DNA of 64,000 bases from a virus, in the IMG/VR virus record IMGVR_UViG_3300045440_000165, positions 1 to 64,000 of that record; one strand, given 5' to 3'. Positions 57,795 through 64,000 of the stretch are shown here, piece after piece; position 1 is the stretch's first letter, and the number at the start of each line of letters is the position of its first letter. The notes under the pieces were generated by a model, which worked only from the letters and a program-made list of their open reading frames with translations, made no database searches and was not told where the DNA came from. The translations under genes and the position numbers were made by a program.

Positions 57795-58214
57795 CTATTT
57801 GGCTATCTTAGGCAAAGGGAATGGAACTACTTCCGGCTTCTGACAATGCCCATCCTGCTCCGCAAATGGCTTAGACTTAAACTCAGAATCTAGCAAGCAT
57901 CCCGTGGCTCCTGAGAATGTTGAGCACTTCAATACCACTGTGCGACTAGCATCTGGTGAGAATAGCTTGATAGTGGCCCATCCATCTCCTTGAGGGCAAT
58001 TAGGCATCTGCGTAGAGTCTCCATTAGAAACTGCTGTAAAATCTCGCACAGGAGGGTTTTCTGCACGATAACGTTGAGCATTGAATAGCGCATTATCTCG
58101 TGCCATCTGTTTGGCTTCTTCGAGGGTATTAAAAGATACCTCTTTGCTTCCACATGCTGCTAAAATAATAGCTACGCTTGTAGCTGCCATAATGTTTTTA
58201 AATTTCATCTTCAT
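57795..58214 (-). CDS. Putative lipoprotein
   Basis: The 139-residue product has a basic start, hydrophobic core and lipobox (MKMKFKNIMAATSVAIILAAC), so Cys21 would be lipidated. The mature part has three or four Cys and a Pro-rich end. Phage lipoproteins made early can block superinfection at the outer membrane; that role is inference. Confidence 0.7.
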   Translation of the reverse strand: MKMKFKNIMAATSVAIILAACGSKEVSFNTLEEAKQMARDNALFNAQRYRAENPPVRDFTAVSNGDSTQMPNCPQGDGWATIKLFSPDASRTVVLKCSTFSGATGCLLDSEFKSKPFAEQDGHCQKPEVVPFPLPKIAK

Positions 58215-58223
58215 CCTTTTTAT

Positions 58224-58442
58224 TTAAAGTATCAAGTCTGCGAGCTGGCAGCTCATGCAAGAGCAAAAATCGATAATTGCCGCGATCATGTGTGTAGTGA
58301 TATACACACCAAATACAACCCACACTTCACTGGAAGCTCCCGCTGCTTGCAAAATATAACTCATCAAATAAAACCACAAAGGGAGCGCTACAAGTAATGT
58401 TAAGGCTCCAGCTATTGTGTTTAGTGTGTGTTTATTGCTCAT
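58224..58442 (-). CDS. Small membrane protein
   Basis: ATG at 58442 (MSNKHTLNTIAGAL) is chosen for AAAGG upstream. The 72-residue product has two spans (about 9-32 and 38-58) and Cys-rich end (FCSCMSCQ). It lies in a group of small membrane genes. Confidence 0.6.
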   Translation of the reverse strand: MSNKHTLNTIAGALTLLVALPLWFYLMSYILQAAGASSEVWVVFGVYITTHMIAAIIDFCSCMSCQLADLIL

Positions 58443-58456
58443 AAAATACCTTTGCA

Positions 58457-58558
58457 TTACTTACGTTTAAAAAACTTCATTACTTTATATAAAGCAAATA
58501 CCACAGATGAAGCTGCCATAGCCAAAGCCACTCGCGCTGCTGCCAATGCATTAACCAT
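58457..58558 (-). CDS. Small membrane peptide, 33 residues
   Basis: ATG at 58558 with GAGG upstream; product MVNALAAARVALAMAASSVV and onward with one span and basic end KFFKRK. It overlaps the previous gene by 8 bases. Confidence 0.5.
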   Translation of the reverse strand: MVNALAAARVALAMAASSVVFALYKVMKFFKRK

Positions 58559-58763
58559 TATTACGTCCTCGCTTTTTAGCTGCTTTCTTAGCTGCTTTGC
58601 CTGCTCTAGCACGTAATGAGTTTAGATAAGTCCCTTTCATAAGAGAATCCCAAACCAATGTTGTTAGCTTACTTTGCACAAATACTTTAGCTGACATACG
58701 CCTAGCTTTGTAATCCTCAAATGTTTCGTTTTCTGCTCTAGCGGGGTTTAACAGGTTATTCAT
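58551..58763 (-). CDS. Small basic protein
   Basis: The 70-residue product starts MNNLLNPARAENETFEDYKA; the FEDYKARRMSAK segment recurs in small unknown phage proteins. The end is a Lys/Arg/Ala-rich tail. AAGGAGAAA ribosome site. Possibly nucleic-acid binding. Confidence 0.65.
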   Translation of the reverse strand: MNNLLNPARAENETFEDYKARRMSAKVFVQSKLTTLVWDSLMKGTYLNSLRARAGKAAKKAAKKRGRNNG

Positions 58764-58792
58764 TTTTTCTCCTTGGCAATTAAAAATATTTT

Positions 58793-58966
58793 TTAGTAAG
58801 GATTTTGCTCAAGTATTTCTGAAATATATTTCAGCTCTCTCGCTTCTTCCTCTAAAAACTTTACATCTGATCTTGAAGACTCGTTGATATTTACTATGAA
58901 ATCAGATCCTTCACATTCAAAAACATGTTGAGCATATTTTTCAAGTAATACTTTGTAATCTATCAC
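58793..58966 (-). CDS. Small acidic protein with GTG start, 57 residues
   Basis: GTG at 58966 with GGAGG four bases upstream; product (M)IDYKVLLEKYAQHVFECEG and onward, acidic and helical, to TAA at 58793. It fills the gap next to the tRNA gene. The family is not recognised. Confidence 0.5.
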   Translation of the reverse strand: MIDYKVLLEKYAQHVFECEGSDFIVNINESSRSDVKFLEEEARELKYISEILEQNPY

Positions 58967-58982
58967 ACTTCCTCCGAATTCT

Positions 58983-59058
58983 TGGTGCTCCCCGCAGGAT
59001 TCGAACCCGCGACCTCCTGATTACAAGTCAGGTACTCTACCAACTGAGTTAGAGGAGC
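58983..59058 (-). tRNA. tRNA-Thr (anticodon TGT)
   Basis: A full cloverleaf reads on the minus strand: acceptor GCTCCTC paired with GGGGAGC, D arm with GTTGGTAGAG, anticodon stem CCTGA/TCAGG around TTGTAA (anticodon TGT, reading ACA), T arm GCGGG-TTCGAAT-CCTGC, and encoded CCA. All invariant positions look normal. It probably supports translation of ACA codons, frequent in this AT-rich genome. Confidence 0.95.
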
Positions 59059-59104
59059 ATTTCAGTAACGCTTATTATACTACATCTAAAATAAAAAAGT
59101 AAAA

Positions 59105-59317
59105 CTATTTTGTAGCGCTATTAAAAATACTATCAAACCCATCTACTATCTCAACTTCCGCCCAAGCAGCTATGTGATGTACATTGCCATCCTTATCGGT
59201 ACAGAATGAATACATACCGTCAAGATGGTCAAATAGTAGCACAGATTCTCCTACACGGATATAAGTATTTCTAGGTATTCTATATAGCTCTTTAGTTTTT
59301 ACGCTTGTGTGTTCCAT
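59105..59317 (-). CDS. Hypothetical small beta-rich protein
   Basis: ATG at 59317 (MEHTSVKTKELYRIPRNTYI) with AGGA upstream is preferred to a GTG two codons earlier. The 70-residue product alternates strands (RVGESVLLFDHLDGMYSFCT). It overlaps nothing essential. The family is not recognised. Confidence 0.6.
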   Translation of the reverse strand: MEHTSVKTKELYRIPRNTYIRVGESVLLFDHLDGMYSFCTDKDGNVHHIAAWAEVEIVDGFDSIFNSATK

Positions 59318-59319
59318 AA

Positions 59320-59586
59320 TCACATCCTATGCCATTCTAGTAATTCATCTTCAATCAATTCATAATCGTAAGGAGATAGTAGCTGGCTAACATCCTTATT
59401 ATCATACCACACTCCAACAACCTCTACACAATCCGGCTCTGCTGGTGAGTTTAATGTCTCTGGAAACCCTTTATAGTAGGAATATTTAACTTCTAATGGT
59501 GTCTCTTGCACTTCATAGATAGCGTCTAGTTGGAAATCTACAACAGCTATAAAATACTTAGGTAGCTTGCCACGCGGAGTAATCAT
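59320..59586 (-). CDS. Hypothetical acidic protein
   Basis: 88 residues: MITPRGKLPKYFIAVVDFQL and onward, with acidic aromatic end. It overlaps the previous gene by ATGA. The family is not recognised. Confidence 0.58.
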   Translation of the reverse strand: MITPRGKLPKYFIAVVDFQLDAIYEVQETPLEVKYSYYKGFPETLNSPAEPDCVEVVGVWYDNKDVSQLLSPYDYELIEDELLEWHRM

Positions 59587-60050
59587 AGCTCATCCATCCT
59601 TGCAATTAAGTTATACTCTTCTTCTGTCATACCCATCCTATCTAAAGAATTAATATTTCTTTCTAGCGAATACGCAGACATAAGAATCATCGTTGTATTG
59701 TGTGTGCTATACCCTTTCTTATACAGCCAATCAAGAAGCCATCTACTATTTACCTTGTAGGTGTTGGTAGTAGCTGTTCTTTCTACTATAGTACCTCTAG
59801 GCCAATCCTTGCTAAGCTTCACAAAGTAGGGGAATGTTATCAGCACTCTCGGTTCTTTGTTGATTATAGCAGCAGTGGCTAGAGTTACTAGCTTCTTATA
59901 ATCTTTCTTTGTAGCTTTCTTAGTCTTATCTCTTAGTTCCTTCGAAGCTTTATAACGAAATCTAGGCTTGCTAGATGGGTGTATAGCTTCGCTATGAATT
60001 TCTACTTCTGAAGGATGTACCTCTAAAAGCTCTTCTATGTTTTCTTCCAT
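59583..60050 (-). CDS. Hypothetical protein
   Basis: ATG at 60050 (MEENIEELLEVHPSEVEIHS) follows the stop of the 53-residue gene by one base (TAACATG), which suggests coupled translation. The 155-residue product has an acidic start, a basic helical middle (SKELRDKTKKATKKDYKKLV) and mixed C part. The family is not recognised. Confidence 0.62.
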   Translation of the reverse strand: MEENIEELLEVHPSEVEIHSEAIHPSSKPRFRYKASKELRDKTKKATKKDYKKLVTLATAAIINKEPRVLITFPYFVKLSKDWPRGTIVERTATTNTYKVNSRWLLDWLYKKGYSTHNTTMILMSAYSLERNINSLDRMGMTEEEYNLIARMDEL

Positions 60051-60051
60051 G

Positions 60052-60213
60052 TTAATTATTAATAAGCTCGTTAATATAATTAGCATCGTGGCTGTTTAGC
60101 TCTAGTTCTAATAGCTCATGGTAATGGATAAAATCTGAAATTGAAATCTCCCCGTTTTCGAGCATAGAATTTAGAGATGCAACGCCTTGATTGTATTCTT
60201 CTTTAGTAATCAT
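60052..60213 (-). CDS. Small acidic helical protein, 53 residues
   Basis: ATG at 60213 with a perfect AAGGAG site six bases upstream; stop at 60052. The product MITKEEYNQGVASLNSMLEN and onward is acidic and helical, ending NYINELINN. Family not recognised; start signals are strong. Confidence 0.65.
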   Translation of the reverse strand: MITKEEYNQGVASLNSMLENGEISISDFIHYHELLELELNSHDANYINELINN

Positions 60214-60222
60214 GCTAGCTCC

Positions 60223-60756
60223 TTATGGAAAAATATAGTTTTGTGAAATGTGCTTCCAGTTTTGACGGCGTTTAATACTAGATACCCTACCATGATTATA
60301 TCCCATATCTCTGATACTAGCAGCAGAATATCCAGCAGCTAGTAGCTCACAAATTTCTATAACTGTTTTTTCAGAAGTAAAGGCTCTCGCATTATTTTCT
60401 CCTGTTGCAGAACGTCTCTTTGTATCGTAAGAATATTTAATATTATCTCCGTGCGATAACCATTCTAGGTTACTGACATGGTTATTATTCCTAACACAAT
60501 CTTTGTGGTTAACGTCAGACAAGTTATCGGGGTTAGGAATCCAAGCTAGCGCTACTAATCTGTGCACAGATACAGAAGTCTTTTTACCATCGCGCACTAG
60601 AGATACAATTACATACCCTTTTTCAGTTGTATGTTGTAATACTTTCTCCCCATTTAATTTAGCCACTATGCCGCATTGCGATACTAGCAAACCAAATATA
60701 GGTTTAAAAACAACACCGTTAAACACTTTCTCTTCATTTAGTGACACTCTGCCCAA
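60223..60756 (-). CDS. HNH homing endonuclease (NUMOD4/HNH type)
   Basis: In the 177-residue protein, an NUMOD4-like start with GIVAKLNGEKVLQ is followed by the HNH core HRLVALAWIPNPDNLSDVNH and KDCVRNNNHVSNLEW (about 65-100), and a C-terminal helix-turn-helix (SAASIRDMGYNHGRVSSIKR). It begins 19 bases inside the end of the DNA polymerase gene, a typical insertion next to a conserved essential gene. It probably spreads by cutting polymerase genes that lack it. Confidence 0.85.
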   Translation of the reverse strand: MGRVSLNEEKVFNGVVFKPIFGLLVSQCGIVAKLNGEKVLQHTTEKGYVIVSLVRDGKKTSVSVHRLVALAWIPNPDNLSDVNHKDCVRNNNHVSNLEWLSHGDNIKYSYDTKRRSATGENNARAFTSEKTVIEICELLAAGYSAASIRDMGYNHGRVSSIKRRQNWKHISQNYIFP

Positions 60757-63329
60757 TTCCTTCCTATTATATACCCTGCGGTAAGTTTTACATTTAAATT
60801 ATAATACTCTCCAGCTTTATTGGCGGACAAGGATGCTATCTCCCCAACTCTACTATAAGCTACATAATAACCCTTATTGCTGTGCCCTATATCACTCCAT
60901 ATCTTATCTGTTTGTGCATTTTTAAACGTTTTGGCCATATCTTCCGCTGCTTTCACGTCTTCTTGATTATTCCAGTCCAACACAGGAAATATTTTAAATT
61001 TTACAAACGCTTTAGAAACTTCATCCTGAAATTCATCGTGCGACATTATCAACTGTTGCGAGAATTTTCTTTCTAGTCTGTCTTCTGTCCAAAAGTCAAT
61101 AGTAAATCCCTCATCTCTTAGCATTCTATCTTTTATAACCATAGCCCGCTTTGCCGAGATATTACCAGCAGATTGAAACAAGCTGTTAATAAGAGCACTA
61201 GCAGACCTAGTAGGAATTTTTCTACCATCAATCCCTATAATAAACTTCTTACCTCCTGAAGTCTCCCAAAAATGAGTAATCTCCTCCATCAACAACGCCA
61301 AAGGTTTTGCAGCCTCCCAAAAAGCATTAAACACCTTTTCACCCATAGCTTCAGAGCATCCGATAGTTTTAGCAATACGTTTAGGTCTAGCTCCATAGCT
61401 CGCAGCGTATTTCACGTTTTTAGCTGGTGTTCTGGCAAAAGGTTCCCCAATAACTTCAGAGATTTTTTTAGCTGTAAGCGTATGAATGTCGTTAGGCTTT
61501 TCTCCAAGCAGCGATTTACAATATGGCTGACCGTCTTCATCAAATTTGTGACAGTAGTGTCCTTCAATCCTAGCCTCCAGTCCGTCAAAGTCCGCACCGA
61601 TCTGTAAAAATCCCTCTTTAGCATTAACGCCGAACAAGCTACGCATCTCTTTACCATATAGTGACGAAACGCGTGGCACGTTAACAACAATCCTGTGTTT
61701 CATCCTAGTCGTAGCAGCCCCACAAGTATCCGCAGGAGTGGGAATTCTATGATCCTCTGCAATCCTATCATTACTCAGCCATCCCTTACTAGCCTCTTCA
61801 TCTTCATCATCCAAATCCTCAGGATCAAAGCCACCACCTAAGATACTATTCCTTCTGTGACTATATGTAAGATAATCCGATACATCCTTAGCATGTGCAA
61901 ACTTATCTGACATTTCTAATAAAGCTGGATCAATCTCTTTCTCCATGCCCACTGTCAGCGTAGGGTTGGTATAAACTTTCATTGGTCGTTTAGTGTGATC
62001 ATGCCCTAGTAGTTTCTTGCGTAGAGATTTCTCATCCACTACTTCCAAATACTCTAGCCTATCCTTCTTAAATGGACTAGCTATAGTTTGTGCAATATAT
62101 CTCTCACATGTCTCAACATACTTATCAAACTCCAGCTTCTTCTTGCGAGAGTCTACAGTAAGATCCCTCTCTTTGTAAGCTGTAGGATTCCATCCGATAG
62201 ATACAAGCCATCCTTTGATATGGGTGGTGTCTCTGATAGTAGCTGGAACATGCGTTACTATAGGCTCTTGTGGGATTGGTAGCTTATATTCTTTATCAAA
62301 TAACTTGGCATAGTAATCTCCCTCTTCAGTCTTAGTAATACTCCCACCATGCTTCTCCACCCATTTCTCAATATTACTACTAAGCTCACCATTCTTCTTA
62401 AATTGCACCTTAGAAGGGATATAATCCTTAGCTGCTGTCTTGCCTATTGGTTTAGGAGGAATCAATGGCTCTACAATAGCTTTTAACACAGCCATCTTCT
62501 CATCCAAGTCCTTCACACATTCAATAGCCAAATCAGTATCAAAATAAAACCCTCTATGCTCTTGGCGAGTGATAATCTCAGCTACAGCTTTCTCTAGCTG
62601 GTATGGTTCATCCCAAGGCCAATCTCCCCATTCCTTCAGGAGAAATTGCCATGTCTTATAGTTTGACATTACATCCTGAGCATTATAGACAAGCATCTCA
62701 GGGTGATATATTTCAAACTCTGCACCTTTAGGAGCATTCTTATCAATAATCCCTAGCTCGATAGCCTTAGCTCTCCAATCAATCTTCTCGGAGCCATGCA
62801 TCTTGCCGAAATATTCCAAGCTGTGCATTAAGCGATCAGGGTTGAGAGTTTTAGATAATACTAGAGTATCTGTAATTGTGATAGGCTTATAAGTGCCAGT
62901 AGCAACATCCCCAATGCTATCCTTATTACGAGAATAATACTTGGTTTTAGTTCCATCGTACACTCCAATCTTATAATCCAACCCTGCAGCAGCTTTTAAC
63001 ACTAGCAAATCATAATTGATAATGTTATGGCCGATAAGCTCCGTAGCGTTACCAAGAATAAAATTCTTAACTGAATAGTAGAAATCTTGTAACGAGTGTA
63101 AAACTTTTGTAATTACTTCCAAGCAACCTTGCACTATCGCTTTAGCTGGTGTTTTTTGTTGCTCATTGTTTGCATCGTAAACAAACCTGTACATTAGCTT
63201 TGTATCAATGTCAAAAAACACAGCACAATGTACTTTAAAATGGTCTTTAAGGCGATAAGGTGAAGAATTATAGTCAACAGTTGTAGAATTTAATAATCCA
63301 TTAGCTTCTATATCAAATACTAAACGCAT
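60738..63329 (-). CDS. DNA polymerase, family A, T7 type
   Basis: The 863-residue protein has a 3'-5' exonuclease (FDIEANGL with Asp5 and Glu7; LIGHNIINYD; YNAQDV) and family A motifs: A GADFDGLEARI (Asp580), B RTPAKNVKYAASYGA (about 633-647) and C SHDEF (His764-Glu766). It ends NWAECH, like NWAICH in T7, where the last His matters for activity. It is longer than T7 polymerase (704), mainly between the exonuclease and palm. GGAAGAAG precedes the ATG. It copies the genome; no helicase-primase is in the window. Confidence 0.94.
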   Translation of the reverse strand: MRLVFDIEANGLLNSTTVDYNSSPYRLKDHFKVHCAVFFDIDTKLMYRFVYDANNEQQKTPAKAIVQGCLEVITKVLHSLQDFYYSVKNFILGNATELIGHNIINYDLLVLKAAAGLDYKIGVYDGTKTKYYSRNKDSIGDVATGTYKPITITDTLVLSKTLNPDRLMHSLEYFGKMHGSEKIDWRAKAIELGIIDKNAPKGAEFEIYHPEMLVYNAQDVMSNYKTWQFLLKEWGDWPWDEPYQLEKAVAEIITRQEHRGFYFDTDLAIECVKDLDEKMAVLKAIVEPLIPPKPIGKTAAKDYIPSKVQFKKNGELSSNIEKWVEKHGGSITKTEEGDYYAKLFDKEYKLPIPQEPIVTHVPATIRDTTHIKGWLVSIGWNPTAYKERDLTVDSRKKKLEFDKYVETCERYIAQTIASPFKKDRLEYLEVVDEKSLRKKLLGHDHTKRPMKVYTNPTLTVGMEKEIDPALLEMSDKFAHAKDVSDYLTYSHRRNSILGGGFDPEDLDDEDEEASKGWLSNDRIAEDHRIPTPADTCGAATTRMKHRIVVNVPRVSSLYGKEMRSLFGVNAKEGFLQIGADFDGLEARIEGHYCHKFDEDGQPYCKSLLGEKPNDIHTLTAKKISEVIGEPFARTPAKNVKYAASYGARPKRIAKTIGCSEAMGEKVFNAFWEAAKPLALLMEEITHFWETSGGKKFIIGIDGRKIPTRSASALINSLFQSAGNISAKRAMVIKDRMLRDEGFTIDFWTEDRLERKFSQQLIMSHDEFQDEVSKAFVKFKIFPVLDWNNQEDVKAAEDMAKTFKNAQTDKIWSDIGHSNKGYYVAYSRVGEIASLSANKAGEYYNLNVKLTAGYIIGRNWAECH

Positions 63330-63405
63330 AATTCTTCTTCCTTAGTTGTTAATTGCAATACTGAAAACTACTTTATATTTGCTTCAAGCTATTTGCTAGA
63401 CAAGC

Positions 63406-63672
63406 CTATGTGCTAGCCATAAACCCTTCAAAATCCCCCACAAGATCCATGCCAATAGCTAGAGCTGCTAGCCTATCAAAATTTAATACTTGGCATATTT
63501 TAACAGAATCTCTAGTTAAAAACATCTCTGTAGCATCTCCATTGAATCCTACAGCAAAACCATACTTATGCAAAGTGTTATTTACCCACGCTATTGCAGC
63601 TTCTGTATCATCCACTTTTAATACAGACTGTTCATAGCTTATAGTTGAATGCTTCATCCCTAGTTGTTCCAT
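63406..63672 (-). CDS. Hypothetical protein
   Basis: 88 residues: MEQLGMKHSTISYEQSVLKV and onward, acidic, mixed helix and strand. AAGGG is the ribosome site. It lies between the polymerase and a membrane gene. The family is not recognised. Confidence 0.6.
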   Translation of the reverse strand: MEQLGMKHSTISYEQSVLKVDDTEAAIAWVNNTLHKYGFAVGFNGDATEMFLTRDSVKICQVLNFDRLAALAIGMDLVGDFEGFMAST

Positions 63673-63716
63673 ATTAACCCTTAAGTGAAAAATTATTTTC
63701 CGAGTGAAAATTATTA

Positions 63717-63983
63717 TTAATTTCTATGTAAAAAATTATGATGTAGCCAAGTGCTAAATAGCGATCCTAGCCCACCACCAAGCCCAATAGGTAGTACAAT
63801 CCATCCCCATCCATTGTGAGCTGTAGTAGATATAACATACACTTCACAAATAGCCATTAGCATTGATGTTGGCAATATGAGATAGTAGTGCTTAAATACT
63901 ACGTGTAGCTGCTGTGCGCTTTTCAACGCAATAAAGATAAAAGAGGATATAAAAGCTAGACCATAGAGCACGTAGCTTTCCAT
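63717..63983 (-). CDS. Small membrane protein
   Basis: 88 residues with about three hydrophobic spans (3-22, 33-52, 58-80) and a His-rich end (HHNFLHRN). AGGGGAG is the ribosome site. It could belong to small phage membrane proteins of unknown role; probable inner-membrane location. Confidence 0.6.
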   Translation of the reverse strand: MESYVLYGLAFISSFIFIALKSAQQLHVVFKHYYLILPTSMLMAICEVYVISTTAHNGWGWIVLPIGLGGGLGSLFSTWLHHNFLHRN

Positions 63984-64000
63984 ATCATTCTCCCCTAGCA

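Overview
The window is part of the genome of a tailed double-stranded DNA phage with a long flexible tail (siphovirus type) that infects a Gram-negative bacterium. The basis is a complete head and tail module: large terminase, DUF935-type portal, S49 head protease, lambda gpD- and gpE-like capsid proteins, a G/GT tail chaperone pair and a 2173-residue tape measure. It also carries T7-like replication proteins, a GH108 muramidase with a holin-like neighbour, and sigma70-type promoters with near-consensus boxes. The DNA is AT-rich (about 35-40 % GC by eye) and densely packed, with many 4-base start/stop overlaps. I see no integrase of the tyrosine type and no CI-like repressor. The exact host cannot be read from the sequence.

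Layout. (1) 1-6337, minus strand: accessory genes including a papain-like protease fused to DUF4214 repeats, a T4 DenV-like UV endonuclease, a macro-domain protein, and small unknown genes. A non-coding island at 3274-3934 holds a strong promoter, a long RNA/DNA hairpin and AT-rich iterons. (2) 6338-7048: divergent control region with a promoter plus terminator that define a probable small RNA. (3) 7049-12319, plus strand: a string of tiny unknown genes, typical of early host-takeover genes, driven by several copies of one promoter whose 17-bp spacer is filled by a palindrome. (4) 12369-13780: non-coding, repeat-rich and palindromic, ending at a serine recombinase. (5) 13781-20310, minus strand: recombinase, HicB-like protein, metallophosphoesterase, ClpP-like protease, PhoH-like ATPase and small genes, read from a promoter at 20358-20386. 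(6) 20567-47694, plus strand: tail-associated proteins including a carbohydrate esterase, terminase, head, neck, tail and lysis genes. (7) 47775-63983, minus strand: nucleotide metabolism and replication (NrdB, NrdA, 5'-3' exonuclease, single-strand binding protein, T7-like DNA polymerase), free-standing HNH endonucleases, small membrane proteins and a tRNA-Thr.

How it works together. Early genes on both sides of 6338-7048 appear to share one operator, so they are probably switched together. Ribonucleotide reductase feeds the polymerase, exonuclease and single-strand binding protein. The structural region carries its own host-type promoters. The most notable items are the group I intron placed exactly at the NrdA active-site cysteine, the promoter-spacer palindrome regulon, two candidate non-coding RNAs (3396-3620 and 6804-6886), the -1 frameshift in the tail chaperone gene, and an overlapping lipobox ORF in the lysis cassette.
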